A stretch of DNA of 64,000 nt from Anaerolineae bacterium. GTDB taxonomy: Bacteria > Chloroflexota > Anaerolineae > Aggregatilineales > Phototrophicaceae. The number at the start of each line of letters is the position of its first letter. Position 1 is the first letter of the stretch. Below are positions 1 to 9,501 of the stretch, one piece after another. The notes under the pieces were generated by a model, which did not search any database, had not been told where the DNA came from, and worked only from the letters and a program-made list of their open reading frames with translations. The translations under genes and the position numbers were made by a program. The stretch lies in NCBI GenBank assembly GCA_017303635.1, contig JAFLCG010000009.1, positions 1 through 64,000 on the forward strand. Reading direction: 5' to 3'.

Positions 1-179
1 TGCTGCGCGGCGAAAAAGTCGGTGTACTGCTGGATGCTCGCGGTCGGCAATTTGCCATCGTCCACCAACAGACGGTCGTGCGCCGCGTCGATATTCAGGG
101 TGTAGTTGGTCACAAGATGGCGTTTGAGGACTATCTGCGCCTGATGCTGGCGGAGGCACGCACGCTGCCTGTCGAGTAA
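1..179 (+). CDS. C-terminal fragment of an unidentified protein
   Basis: An open frame runs in from the left edge (first full codon at base 3) and stops at TAA 177-179, giving about 58 residues that end in RTLPVE. The segment is basic and has no family motif that I recognise. The gene starts outside the window. It is followed within 115 bases by an IS1-type remnant, so its 3' end may be natural or may have been altered by the insertion. Function is not assigned. Confidence 0.5.
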   Translation, partial: LRGEKVGVLLDARGRQFAIVHQQTVVRRVDIQGVVGHKMAFEDYLRLMLAEARTLPVE

Positions 180-293
180 ATCCACTCAGTTCTTGCATTG
201 CCAGACTGGCGACATCCCCATACCGCCATGTTCGGACTGCTCACCCACAGGTCACGATGTCGCTACGCTCCTCGAGGAGATGAACCAAAAGAA

Positions 294-754
294 TCATACA
301 GCGTCCACCAAGGATTGCAAAGTCGTCTGACTGCGTTCCCGGTCAACCGCCCAGCCAACGATACAAATGGTGTGACGGTCGACCAGGGTCATGACATAGA
401 CTTCGTTTTTCGTGTCGGCACGTGCCGACAAAAGGTATAGAGTTCATCCAGTTCAATAATCCCTGCCTGGCTGGGTTCTGTTATGTCGTTTGGCAAGCCG
501 TCGGCATGGGCTTTCACCCACAGCATCACGGTCACATGATCGACGCCCAACAACCGTCCAATCCGTCGATAGTTCATGCCCTCAACATACATCTTCACCG
601 CTTGCTGGCGCAGGCTGGTCGGATAGCCATGTTCCTTTGGGTTGGGCGTATAGCGGCGCTGACATTGTCCGCACCGATAGCGTTGGCTACCGGCCTTGGT
701 TCGGCCTGCTTTCATCTGATGGATTTCTGCTTGGCAGTAAGGGCATGTGTTCAT
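294..754 (-). pseudogene. IS1-family transposase remnant, frameshifted and truncated
   Basis: Reading leftwards from ATG at 754, the product has a four-cysteine zinc finger (CPYCQAE...CGQC), a helix-turn-helix region (YRRIGRLLGVDHVTVMLWVK) and the start of the IS1 DDE catalytic core (IELDELYTF). This frame stops at 389. A second frame, entered just after ELYTF, continues the core as KNEVYVMTLVDRHTICIVGW and stops at 294-296. The remaining catalytic residues of an IS1 transposase cannot be found downstream. IS1 elements can use programmed frameshifting, but the premature second stop and missing C-terminus argue for a dead copy. Terminal inverted repeats could not be identified. Confidence 0.75.
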
Positions 755-830
755 TTCCCATACTTTAACCCGTATCCATCTTCTTCACCACTCCCCGTAT
801 ATCAATCGTCATGCAGTTATTGAATGTGCC

Positions 831-839
831 TGATATAAT
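831..839 (+). promoter_or_regulatory. extended -10 promoter for the PKD lipoprotein gene
   Basis: TGATATAAT is a consensus extended -10 element (TGnTATAAT) placed 36 bases before the ATG at 875. No good -35 box lies upstream, which is usual for extended -10 promoters. An AAGGGG ribosome-binding site lies between it and the start codon. Confidence 0.5.
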
Positions 840-874
840 GCAAACCGTAGAAATGTTTTCCCAAGGGGATCTCA

Positions 875-3673
875 ATGAAAACATATAGTCACATTAAGCT
901 AATCGCTGGTGTGTTATGTTTTGTAATGCTAATGATCGTAGCCGGATGTAACCTTACAGGTATCAGTGAGCAGCCTGTAGCCACATCACAACAGCAACTT
1001 GTAACAGCCTCACCACTACCGACCCGTACTACTATCAGTGCTTTTCTGCCTACACAAATTGTCAGCTCATTGGCTGCGCCAACTTTGTCACCGCTTGTGT
1101 TGCCTCCTACATCGCAATTCCCAAATAACACCAGTTCAACACAAACTAATGTCCCTATAAGTATAGTTATTTTGTCCCCCATACCTGGTAATGTAGTGGC
1201 TGGAAATGTTCAAGTCTTGGGAGCAGTCATCCACCCGCAATTCCTGCAATATCAACTAGAGTATGGCCCAGACCCTAACCCGAGCAATCTCTGGTATCCG
1301 GCATCTGGGAATGTCCAATCGCCTGTGCTCAACGGACTACTAGGCATCTGGGGTACGACAGGAACACCAGATGGTACTTATCAATTACGCTTACGTCTAA
1401 CATTACGCGATGGCACAAATTTAGCCACCATAGTTAACAATATCCGTGTGCAGAACCAAGTACCAACCCCAGTACCGACCAATACACCTACTCTGCCACG
1501 TCCACTTGCAGCGTTCACACAGGATCGCACTACCGGACAAAGCCCACTTATGATCCGCTTCGTAAACCTCAGTAGCGGAAATATCACATCTTTCAGCTGG
1601 ACTTTTGGGGATGGTTTAAGCAGTACAGAGGCTAACCCATCTCATACTTTCCAAAATCCAGGTCTGTACAATGTTACCCTTACCGTATCTGGTCCCGGCG
1701 GTTCAAGCAATGTTAGCCAGCAGATTAATGTACAAGCAATCACTGCGCCAACTGCGGGATTTAATGCATCACCTGAATCTGGAATTGCTCCCTTAACAAT
1801 CAGTTTTCAAAATACCAGCACAGGAAGCGTGTCCAGCTATCAATGGGATTTTGGGGACGGCACTACAAACTCAGATACAAACCCTACGCACACCTATATA
1901 ACTCCAGGTACCTACAACGTCATATTGACTGCTGTCGGCACTGGAGGATCATCTACAGCAACACGACAGATTCGAGTGAACGAACCAACTCCCCAACCTC
2001 CAGTTGCTCGCTTCTCTGCAGATCGGTTAACTGGCGAAACTCCATTAACAGTTCAATTCCTGAATGAATCTACTGGCGCAATAACTTCATATGAGTGGAG
2101 TTTTGGCGATGGAGGCACGAGTTCAGATACTAACCCAACATACACCTACCAAACAGCCGGAGCTTTTACTGCAAAGCTGACCGTGCGAGGCACTGGAGGC
2201 GAGTCGTCAAATCAAGTTCAGATTCAAGTTTCGGAAACTGTACAACAACCACCTACGGCCGCCTTTATTCCGAGTAGTAATACGGGTAATATTCCACTTG
2301 ACGTCACGTTTCAAAACACCTCCACTGGTCAATTTGACCAGGTTCAGTGGGACTTCGGTGATGGCACTACAAGTTCGGAGACATCACCGCAACATACATT
2401 TTCAGTTGCGGGAAACTATAACGTAGTACTGACCGTTACTGGAACAGGTGGTAGCTCAACGGCACAGACAATCATTAGCGCGGTGCCTGTCGAAGTTCCC
2501 ATCGCAAGTTTCAGCACTAATCCTTCAAGTGGTATTGCACCCTTGACGGTATCTTTTGACTCCACGTCTTCTTCTGGTGAGATAGGTGCATATTCATGGG
2601 ACTTTGGGGATGGGATTGGCAGGAGTGAAGATCCAAATCCCATGTATGTATATCCATCTGAAGGCGAATATACAGTCAGTCTTGTCGTATCTGGACCGGG
2701 TGGTCAAAGCGTACCTTTCACTAACACCGTCATCGTCTCCCCTGCCCCAGCAAAGCCGGTTGCTAACTTCAGCGCTACTCCAGTAGAAGGCACTGCTCCC
2801 CTAACTGTGGCATTTGCGCCGTCCGTGTCCCAAGAATCAATCACTTCTTATTTTTGGGACTTTGGCGACGGAACAACGGACTCTACAACAAATCCCATAC
2901 ACATCTTTAGTCAACCGGGAGAATATCTCGTTAGCCTCATCGTTGAAGGTCCAGGCGGGATCAGTGATCCCTTCACGATGCTGGTGCAAGTAACGGAAGC
3001 GATCAGCGCGCCGGTAGCGAGCTTTGTGGTCACACCTACCGAAGGTACAGTTCCTCTAACCGTTCAGTTTGACTCCAGTGGTTCACAGGGGATTATTGAC
3101 AGCTACGCCTGGGACTTTGGCGATGGCAGTGGCTTCAGCACTGATCCCAATCCAGCCTACACCTACACAACTCCAGGCCAGTTCGCTGTCAATCTCACTA
3201 CCTCTGGGCCCGGCGGTAGCAGTGTGTTCTCGATGGTAGTTAGTGTACTGGAAGCACTACCACCTCCGAACTTAACTGAATACATCATACTGTTCACAGT
3301 AGATGTTGGTGGGCAACAATTGCTAACCGTTCGCCAAGCTGATGGAACCTTGGTAAGAATCTCTGAAGCAGTCGGCAATAACCGTGAGGGCATTTGGTCG
3401 CCTGATGGTTCACAAATTGCCTTCGTCAGCGACCGTGATGGCAATGCCGAAATCTACCTGATGAATGCCGATGGCAGCGGTCTTGTTAACCTGACCAACT
3501 CGGGCAGCAACGATTCTGCCCCTGCCTGGTCGCCCGATGGTTCACAAATTGCCTTCGTCAGCGACCGCAGTGGTACGTGGCAGCTTTATCTCATGCAAGC
3601 TAATGGAACTGATATATTGACGCTCACTACAGAGTCCATCATTCCCACTAGGATTGCAATCAATTCACGATAG
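875..3673 (+). CDS. lipoprotein with seven PKD domains and a TolB-like propeller tail
   Basis: The 932-residue product begins with a lipoprotein signal peptide whose lipobox is VAGC (Cys25), so it should be exported and lipid-anchored. After a Thr/Ser/Pro-rich spacer there is a Big-like segment (VVAGNVQVLGAV) and then seven consecutive PKD domains. Each is recognised by the pattern 'pLTVxF...W(D/T)FGDG...T...aG.Y.V.LTV.G.GG'. The last 130 residues carry two WD40-like TolB repeats (WSPDGSQIAFVSDR). PKD domains usually mediate extracellular protein or glycan contacts, so an adhesive or scaffold role at the cell surface is likely. A hairpin follows the stop, and another propeller lipoprotein lies downstream. 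The exact ligand is unknown. Confidence 0.85.
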   Translation: MKTYSHIKLIAGVLCFVMLMIVAGCNLTGISEQPVATSQQQLVTASPLPTRTTISAFLPTQIVSSLAAPTLSPLVLPPTSQFPNNTSSTQTNVPISIVILSPIPGNVVAGNVQVLGAVIHPQFLQYQLEYGPDPNPSNLWYPASGNVQSPVLNGLLGIWGTTGTPDGTYQLRLRLTLRDGTNLATIVNNIRVQNQVPTPVPTNTPTLPRPLAAFTQDRTTGQSPLMIRFVNLSSGNITSFSWTFGDGLSSTEANPSHTFQNPGLYNVTLTVSGPGGSSNVSQQINVQAITAPTAGFNASPESGIAPLTISFQNTSTGSVSSYQWDFGDGTTNSDTNPTHTYITPGTYNVILTAVGTGGSSTATRQIRVNEPTPQPPVARFSADRLTGETPLTVQFLNESTGAITSYEWSFGDGGTSSDTNPTYTYQTAGAFTAKLTVRGTGGESSNQVQIQVSETVQQPPTAAFIPSSNTGNIPLDVTFQNTSTGQFDQVQWDFGDGTTSSETSPQHTFSVAGNYNVVLTVTGTGGSSTAQTIISAVPVEVPIASFSTNPSSGIAPLTVSFDSTSSSGEIGAYSWDFGDGIGRSEDPNPMYVYPSEGEYTVSLVVSGPGGQSVPFTNTVIVSPAPAKPVANFSATPVEGTAPLTVAFAPSVSQESITSYFWDFGDGTTDSTTNPIHIFSQPGEYLVSLIVEGPGGISDPFTMLVQVTEAISAPVASFVVTPTEGTVPLTVQFDSSGSQGIIDSYAWDFGDGSGFSTDPNPAYTYTTPGQFAVNLTTSGPGGSSVFSMVVSVLEALPPPNLTEYIILFTVDVGGQQLLTVRQADGTLVRISEAVGNNREGIWSPDGSQIAFVSDRDGNAEIYLMNADGSGLVNLTNSGSNDSAPAWSPDGSQIAFVSDRSGTWQLYLMQANGTDILTLTTESIIPTRIAINSR

Positions 3674-3689
3674 TCGTCATATCGCACAT

Positions 3690-3717
3690 AATGTCCCTCA
3701 TTTTGATGAGGGACATT
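3690..3717 (+). terminator. hairpin after the PKD lipoprotein gene
   Basis: A perfect 12-bp inverted repeat (AATGTCCCTCAT / ATGAGGGACATT) with a 4-base loop lies 16 bases after the stop codon. No T-run follows, so it could be a weak terminator or an mRNA-stabilising stem between two co-directional lipoprotein genes. Confidence 0.5.
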
Positions 3718-3739
3718 CACTAAATCCAGAGATATACAT

Positions 3740-5347
3740 ATGTTGCGTCGGTTTGCGATTTTATTGATTTGCTCTCTGCTGGCGAGTTGCCAACAGGAAC
3801 AAACAACCCTATCCATTCGTGTATTTCTTGTTGCTGATGGCCGAGAAAGGACTTTTGCTTACAATCAACCCGTTACTGTCGATGAATTTTTGAGGGATCC
3901 AATTGTAGGTGTGGAACTTAATGAACTTGATCGGGTAGAGCCTTCTCCATTTACCCAGATAACTGATGGTCTACGTGTAACTGTTGTGCGAGTTCGCGAA
4001 GAAACCGATTGTGTTCAAAGCGAGGTACCCTATCGCCAAAGAACCATACCAAATGAAGCATTAGCATCAGGCGAGCAACAAGTTAGTCAGGCAGGCAAGA
4101 ACGGTCTTCTCGAAACCTGTTTCAGGATAATCTATTCAGACGGAATAGAGTCAGAACGTATTCAGACCAATGTCACTGAAATTCGATCACCAGAAGATGA
4201 GATTATATGGGTTGGCCCAAGTGGTGAAATTGAGCCAGTATCATTAACTGGCACAATAGCGTATATCAACAATCGGAACGTATGGGTAATGCGGGGTAGC
4301 AGTACCAACAAACGCAACTTGACAACAACTGGTGACATAGATGATCGATATGATGTATTCAGTCTGTCACCAGATGGTCAACAATTATTGTTTGGTCGAT
4401 CTACCCCGGAAGCAGGGAATCTAAACACCTTATGGTTGATACCTGATACCACAATCTCAACAGAACCTTTTCCTTTGATTCCTGGGAATGTCATCTCTGC
4501 CTCTTGGTTCCCCGGTACAGAGAATACAATTCTATATTCCACCGCTGAGGTTCGTAACATCGCCCCACAAGTTCAAGCGAACAACGATCTATGGAAAATG
4601 CGAATTGATCCATTAACCGGACAATCTCTTGGAATTGACTCGATTATCGAGGCATCAAACGGAGGTCTATATGGATGGTGGGGAACTCGTTATAAGCCTT
4701 CTCCAGATGGACAATACATTGCCTGGGTACAATCAACACAAATAGGCTTAGTCGACCAGGAAAAAGGCGAACTTGGTCTTCCATTAATATCGTACCCGTT
4801 ATTTCGCACCGTTGTTGACTGGTCCTGGAGAGCAACTTTGGGGTGGTCGCCAGAGTCAAACTTTTTGGTGACAACAATACACGGCGAACCAGTTGGCCTG
4901 GAAGCTGCTGAAAATAGTCCCGACTTTGATCTGGCCATGACAGAAATCAATTCTGGAACAACGACCGAACTCGTTAATGCTAGTGGTATTTGGGCTTCAC
5001 CAACATTTTCACCGTTAGTAGAACAGGTAAATGACAGCAGTAATCCAGTTGGATATGTTGCATGGTTGCAAGCTCGTGACCCATACAATAGCATCAATGG
5101 TGAGTACGATCTGGTACTGGCAGATCGGGATGGGAGCAATCAGCGTATTATCTTCCCACCCGATGGTCAATCAGGAATCATCGCCGGACGCTCTATCTAT
5201 CTTAATTCAGAGTTTACATGGAGCCCCGATGGTCGGCATATCGCCTTGATCTATGAAGGCAATCTGTGGATCGTAAACATCGAAACAAAAGCATCACATC
5301 AACTTACACTCGACGGTGGAGTAACAAATGTAGTTTGGGCAAGATGA
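3740..5347 (+). CDS. lipoprotein with G5-like domain and TolB-type beta-propeller
   Basis: The 535-residue product has a short signal peptide with a Cys lipobox (LLASC, Cys17). The next 100 residues resemble the YabE-type ubiquitin-like segment (FLVADGRERTFAY...VDEFL) followed by a G5 domain (VPYRQRTIPNEAL...GLLETCFRIIYSDGIES). G5 domains are found in surface proteins and may bind glycans. The rest is a propeller of TolB/PD40 blades (LSPDGQQLLFGRS, PSPDGQYIAWVQS, WSPDGRHIALIYE). Its stop overlaps the next gene's start (ATGA), so it is translationally coupled to the glycosidase/ligase fusion. That places it in the surface-polysaccharide block. Function beyond envelope binding is inferred. Confidence 0.8.
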   Translation: MLRRFAILLICSLLASCQQEQTTLSIRVFLVADGRERTFAYNQPVTVDEFLRDPIVGVELNELDRVEPSPFTQITDGLRVTVVRVREETDCVQSEVPYRQRTIPNEALASGEQQVSQAGKNGLLETCFRIIYSDGIESERIQTNVTEIRSPEDEIIWVGPSGEIEPVSLTGTIAYINNRNVWVMRGSSTNKRNLTTTGDIDDRYDVFSLSPDGQQLLFGRSTPEAGNLNTLWLIPDTTISTEPFPLIPGNVISASWFPGTENTILYSTAEVRNIAPQVQANNDLWKMRIDPLTGQSLGIDSIIEASNGGLYGWWGTRYKPSPDGQYIAWVQSTQIGLVDQEKGELGLPLISYPLFRTVVDWSWRATLGWSPESNFLVTTIHGEPVGLEAAENSPDFDLAMTEINSGTTTELVNASGIWASPTFSPLVEQVNDSSNPVGYVAWLQARDPYNSINGEYDLVLADRDGSNQRIIFPPDGQSGIIAGRSIYLNSEFTWSPDGRHIALIYEGNLWIVNIETKASHQLTLDGGVTNVVWAR

Positions 5348-8300
5348 GTAGATCCACAATTCTTATTCTAGTTACTCTGATTGCGTTTGCCAGCAGTCTA
5401 GTATCACTGGAACTGACACGCAGCTATGAGACATTCGCACTTCGTGGCTATGTTGATCCAACAAGTGACCCTAATTTACCGTTCCGCGTTCCTCGTTTGG
5501 GTGTAAACGCCGATCTGGAGCAATATTCGGCAGACACGCTCGAATCTCAACTGGCATTTATGGAAGCAAATGGGATCGTATGGGTAAGGCAGTTTGCCTA
5601 TTGGAATGAGATAGAACCGCTATCTGGAACATTCAACTGGGATACATGGGATCGCCTTGCTGCAGCGTTTGCGAGACATAATCAACTGAGATTAATTGCT
5701 GTTCTCATGAACACCCCTTCGTGGGCGCGCTACGATTCTGAAGCAATTCACACTTCCCCACCCACAGATAATGCGCTGTTTGCTCGTTTTGCTGGAGAGT
5801 TTGCAAAACGATACGGGAATATAATAGACCACTATCAAATATGGGATGAGCCCAACCTGCGTGAGACATGGGGGGGGCTAAATCCAAATCCAAGTGACTA
5901 CGCCTCGCTACTTGCAGCAACTTACGGTTCGATTCATAGCATGGATTCAAACGCGACGGTTATAGCAGCTGCATTGGCTCCTACAACCGAATTCGGGCCA
6001 CATAATATCAATGAACTGCAATATTTACATGATCTTTATGCAGCCGGCGCCGGACCATATTTTGATGCAGTCGCGGGGAAACCTTATGGATTTAACTCAT
6101 CCCCTCTGGATCGAACTGTAGACGATTCCTCTCTTAATTTCTCACGAATTGTGGCTATTCGAGAAATGATGGTCGAACAAGGTGATAGCCATAAAGCTGT
6201 GTGGGCAATGAATTGGGGTTGGAATCATTTGCCAGAAGACTGGACCGGAAGAGCGTCCATCTGGGGAGAAGTCTCACTCGCTCAACAAATTCAGTACACA
6301 CTGCAGTCAATTGACAGGGTTGAACGTGAATGGCCTTGGCTCGCAGGGATGGTTATTCAACATTGGCAACCAGATGCCGATTTAGATAACCCTATATGGG
6401 GATTCTCTTTGTTGAAGCCTGATGGTAACCCTACAAACTTGTTGGAGGCCATTCAAAACCACCCTACTCCATCTAGTGCTTCTAATGGCCTATTCGAGCC
6501 ATCAACAAAATATGCAACTTATACTGGCGTATGGACTTTTGGGCCGTTAGGTGCAGATTCCGGGTGGGTCGATGGAAGCCAAGCAGCGCTGACCTTCGAA
6601 GGGACAAATGTTGCGTTGCTCTTAAGGGAAGGAAACTATGTAGGATATATCTATCCCCAAATAGATGGTCAACGCATCAATAAATTGCCTTATGATAATG
6701 CAGGAAATCCGTATATTGTACTAACAAGCGGTTCTGGTGAAACTGAAACGACATTAACGACGATTGCTGATAATTTGCCTTATGGGAACTACACACTAAA
6801 GCTGATAGCAGATCGAGGATGGGATCAATGGCCATTAGTTAGCTATGCTGTGAGCGATAGCAATTTACGCGAACCATACAAAGCCATTTACTCTGTATCC
6901 CTATTAGTTTTCACCTTGTCTGGAATTCTTGCAGGTGGCCTCGTAACCGTTCGACATTGGCAGAGACTATTGTTGTGGAACACTCAGCTTAGTTACCATT
7001 TCGAAGGTAGAAAAAAGTGGTTATTGGGTGCTACAGCATCGATTGCACTGCTGTTTGGGTTGCTTGGAACCTGGGGGGAAGGATTCCCGTCGTTTTTGCG
7101 GCGTGAACCGGTACACATTATTATCTCAATTATTACGGCTGGTCTCATCTATGTCCAGATAAGCTTTGCGATCACACTTGTCGCTATTGCAATACTATGG
7201 TGGCTCATCTTTTATCGCATTGAAGTTGGCTTAGCCTTGACTATGTTCTGGGCTCCATTTTTCCTGTTCCCTGTTGAGTTATATCAGTTTTCATTTCCAC
7301 TTTCCGAAGTCATTATCTTAATCACTATTTCGGCGTGGTTAAGCCGCTTGCTCATAGAAAAGCTTACCAAATCAAAATTTGTCGATTTAAACTCAGTAAA
7401 GCATCTACATCTAATTGACATCTTAGTGTTGATATGGGTGATATTGGGTTTCCTATCCATAATCTGGTCCGAGTATAGGTCTCTTGCCATTACAGAGCTT
7501 CGCGTTAAATTTATCGAGCCTGCCTTCTTCTATTTAATACTCAGAGTTGTTAGTGTCAAAAGTCTCAGTAGCATTCGATATTGTCTATATTCACTCATCT
7601 CTGCTGGAACAATTGTCTCACTAATCGGGATATTTCAGTTTGTTCAGGGACAGGGAATTATTACAGCCGAAGCAGGCGCATTGAGGATGGCAAGCGTTTA
7701 TGGGTCGCCTAATAATCTGGCATTATTTCTTGGACGCTGTCTGCCCTTTGTGTTCGCTGGCCTCTTAATCGCATCTCAAATACGACTCAGAATTGTTCTT
7801 CTAGTTATCATGTCAATAATGGTAGCTACCGTAATACTGAGTCAAAGTGCTGGCGCACTATTTATTGGTCTTCCGGCATCCGCCGCAATCGTAGGTCTAT
7901 TGTCTTTAAGAAAGCGAGGCCCGTTTATAATAATTGCGCTTAGTGCAATTTGCATATTAGGTATTACAGTTGCGATGCAGTCGCCGCGTTTTTCACGTCT
8001 CCTAGATTTCTCCAGTGGAACCAATTTCTATCGGTTGCGCGTTTGGGAAAGCGCAATCGATATGATCCAAGACTATCCAATAACGGGAATTGGACTGGAT
8101 CAATTTCTCAACAAATTCCGTGGTGAGTATATTCGCCCTGATGCGTGGCAAGAACCAAATCTTTCACATCCCCACAACATAGTGTTGGATTTCTGGCTTC
8201 AACTAGGAATTGGTGGTCTGTTTGTACTGGTATTCATACAATACGGATTTTGGAAGAGCATCTGGCAGCCTTACAGAATTCACCAGAATTCAACTAACAG

Positions 8301-8472
8301 ATTTCAGACAGTCCTAATCATCGGCGCAATAGGTAGTATGACAAACCTCATCACACATGGGCTTATTGACAATAGTGTTTATGTGAATGATCTCGTTTAT
8401 GTCTTTATGTTTCTGATAGCAATTGCCGCGAACGAGAATTCACTTCAACTAATCAATGATGCCAACAAATAA
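5344..8472 (+). CDS. glycoside-hydrolase-like domain fused to an O-antigen ligase/polymerase
   Basis: The start at ATG 5344 overlaps the previous stop (ATGA). An upstream in-frame start at 5266 would run deep into the preceding gene. The 1042-residue product has an N-terminal membrane anchor (residues 5-25) and a clan GH-A TIM-barrel region (about 40-375) with the acid/base motif IWDEPN (Glu169). A beta-sandwich follows (about 395-510), then 10-12 membrane segments carrying the Wzy/WaaL ligase signature (SHPHNIVLDFWLQLG). The position expected for the nucleophile Glu reads WAMNWGW, so it is Asn290. The fusion suggests glycan recognition or trimming coupled to polymer or O-antigen transfer on the outer face of the membrane. 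Family GH39/GH5-like is a guess; the ligase half is clear. Confidence 0.8.
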   Translation: MSRSTILILVTLIAFASSLVSLELTRSYETFALRGYVDPTSDPNLPFRVPRLGVNADLEQYSADTLESQLAFMEANGIVWVRQFAYWNEIEPLSGTFNWDTWDRLAAAFARHNQLRLIAVLMNTPSWARYDSEAIHTSPPTDNALFARFAGEFAKRYGNIIDHYQIWDEPNLRETWGGLNPNPSDYASLLAATYGSIHSMDSNATVIAAALAPTTEFGPHNINELQYLHDLYAAGAGPYFDAVAGKPYGFNSSPLDRTVDDSSLNFSRIVAIREMMVEQGDSHKAVWAMNWGWNHLPEDWTGRASIWGEVSLAQQIQYTLQSIDRVEREWPWLAGMVIQHWQPDADLDNPIWGFSLLKPDGNPTNLLEAIQNHPTPSSASNGLFEPSTKYATYTGVWTFGPLGADSGWVDGSQAALTFEGTNVALLLREGNYVGYIYPQIDGQRINKLPYDNAGNPYIVLTSGSGETETTLTTIADNLPYGNYTLKLIADRGWDQWPLVSYAVSDSNLREPYKAIYSVSLLVFTLSGILAGGLVTVRHWQRLLLWNTQLSYHFEGRKKWLLGATASIALLFGLLGTWGEGFPSFLRREPVHIIISIITAGLIYVQISFAITLVAIAILWWLIFYRIEVGLALTMFWAPFFLFPVELYQFSFPLSEVIILITISAWLSRLLIEKLTKSKFVDLNSVKHLHLIDILVLIWVILGFLSIIWSEYRSLAITELRVKFIEPAFFYLILRVVSVKSLSSIRYCLYSLISAGTIVSLIGIFQFVQGQGIITAEAGALRMASVYGSPNNLALFLGRCLPFVFAGLLIASQIRLRIVLLVIMSIMVATVILSQSAGALFIGLPASAAIVGLLSLRKRGPFIIIALSAICILGITVAMQSPRFSRLLDFSSGTNFYRLRVWESAIDMIQDYPITGIGLDQFLNKFRGEYIRPDAWQEPNLSHPHNIVLDFWLQLGIGGLFVLVFIQYGFWKSIWQPYRIHQNSTNRFQTVLIIGAIGSMTNLITHGLIDNSVYVNDLVYVFMFLIAIAANENSLQLINDANK

Positions 8473-8568
8473 AATGGCTCATCATTTAGGTGAAATATAG
8501 TCCAAACATCTTAGGTTTATTGAGTAGTTGTAACTAAATCGAGCCAGTTGAATCCAGGAGTAGAGATT

Positions 8569-9501
8569 GTGCGTGTTCTAATCACAGGTGGTTCAGGGTT
8601 TTTGGGTTCACACTTATGTGATCGATTTCTTGCGGAAGGTCATACGGTCATTGCGATGGATAATCTTATTACGGGAAATACCCGCAATATTGCCCATCTC
8701 ATTGGAAATCCGAGTTTCAAGTTTATCCAACATGACATCACCAACTATATCTACGTTAAAGAAGCTCTCGATGCAATTATTCACTTTGCTTCTCCAGCAA
8801 GCCCTATTGACTATCTCAAGTTGCCTATCCAAACTCTAAAAGTTGGTGCGCTGGGCACGCACAACGCATTGGGATTGGCCTTAGCCAAAGGGGCAAAATT
8901 TCTGATTGCATCAACATCGGAAATCTATGGCGATCCACTAGAACATCCGCAACAGGAATCCTACTCAGGGAATGTAGACCCTATAGGCCCACGCGGTGTT
9001 TATGACGAAGCCAAACGATATGCCGAGGCATTGACAATGGCCTATCACAATGCACACCGTGTTGATACAAGGATTGTCCGAATATTTAACACGTACGGGC
9101 CTCGTATGCGTCTTGCCGACGGTCGTGTCGTCCCTAACTTCATCGCGCAAGCGTTACAGGGTCAACCTTTGACTGTCTATGGTGATGGGTCTCAAACACG
9201 CAGTTTTCAGTATGTTAGTGATTTGGTAGAAGGAGTCTATCGATTGCTTCAAGCGGACTACAATCAACCAATCAATATTGGTAATCCAGCAGAGATGAGC
9301 ATTTTGGATTTTGCTCATGCTGTAAACGAGGCTACAGGAAACACTGCTGGGATCGTATTTCGAAATGAACGCATTAAGGGGGATCCGCAAATTCGGCAAC
9401 CCGATATAACGCGGGCGAGATCAGTTCTCCATTGGGAACCAAAGGTTACACTACGTGAAGGGCTAAAAGAGACAATTAATTACTTCCGAGAGGTGTTGTG
9501 A
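8569..9501 (+). CDS. NAD-dependent nucleotide-sugar epimerase/decarboxylase (UDP-glucuronate decarboxylase-like)
   Basis: The product has about 310 residues. The start chosen is GTG 8569, preceded by GGAG at 8557-8560; an upstream TTG at 8548 is possible but has no better site. This is an extended short-chain dehydrogenase: Rossmann motif GGSGFLGSHL, catalytic Tyr/Lys in YDEAKRYAE, Ser/Thr in STSEIYGDP, and NTYGPRM substrate-loop residues. IHFASPASPIDY and the DGRVVPNF segment are typical of UDP-xylose synthase (UXS), which converts UDP-glucuronate to UDP-xylose. Its position between two O-antigen ligase genes suggests that it supplies a sugar for the surface polymer. Other UDP-sugar epimerases cannot be excluded. 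Confidence 0.85.
   Translation: MRVLITGGSGFLGSHLCDRFLAEGHTVIAMDNLITGNTRNIAHLIGNPSFKFIQHDITNYIYVKEALDAIIHFASPASPIDYLKLPIQTLKVGALGTHNALGLALAKGAKFLIASTSEIYGDPLEHPQQESYSGNVDPIGPRGVYDEAKRYAEALTMAYHNAHRVDTRIVRIFNTYGPRMRLADGRVVPNFIAQALQGQPLTVYGDGSQTRSFQYVSDLVEGVYRLLQADYNQPINIGNPAEMSILDFAHAVNEATGNTAGIVFRNERIKGDPQIRQPDITRARSVLHWEPKVTLREGLKETINYFREVL

Noticed and set aside
422..823. + strand frames (422-823, 490-768, 198-440) across the IS1 remnant
   Set aside because: They are antisense to a recognisable transposase and have no family pattern or ribosome-binding site.
1500..3250. Regularly spaced repeats that could be mistaken for a DNA repeat array or CRISPR
   Set aside because: They are protein-level PKD repeats with diverged DNA, in one continuous reading frame.
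4690..5139. 149-residue minus-strand frame inside the G5/propeller lipoprotein gene
   Set aside because: The + strand frame has clear repeated blades and a signal peptide; the antisense frame has no motif.
5266..5343. Upstream extension of the glycosidase/ligase fusion to 5266
   Set aside because: It would overlap 82 bases of the previous gene; the ATGA junction at 5344 gives a natural start with a membrane anchor.
8548..8568. TTG 8548 as the epimerase start
   Set aside because: The GGAG at 8557-8560 would lie inside the coding sequence and fits GTG 8569 better.
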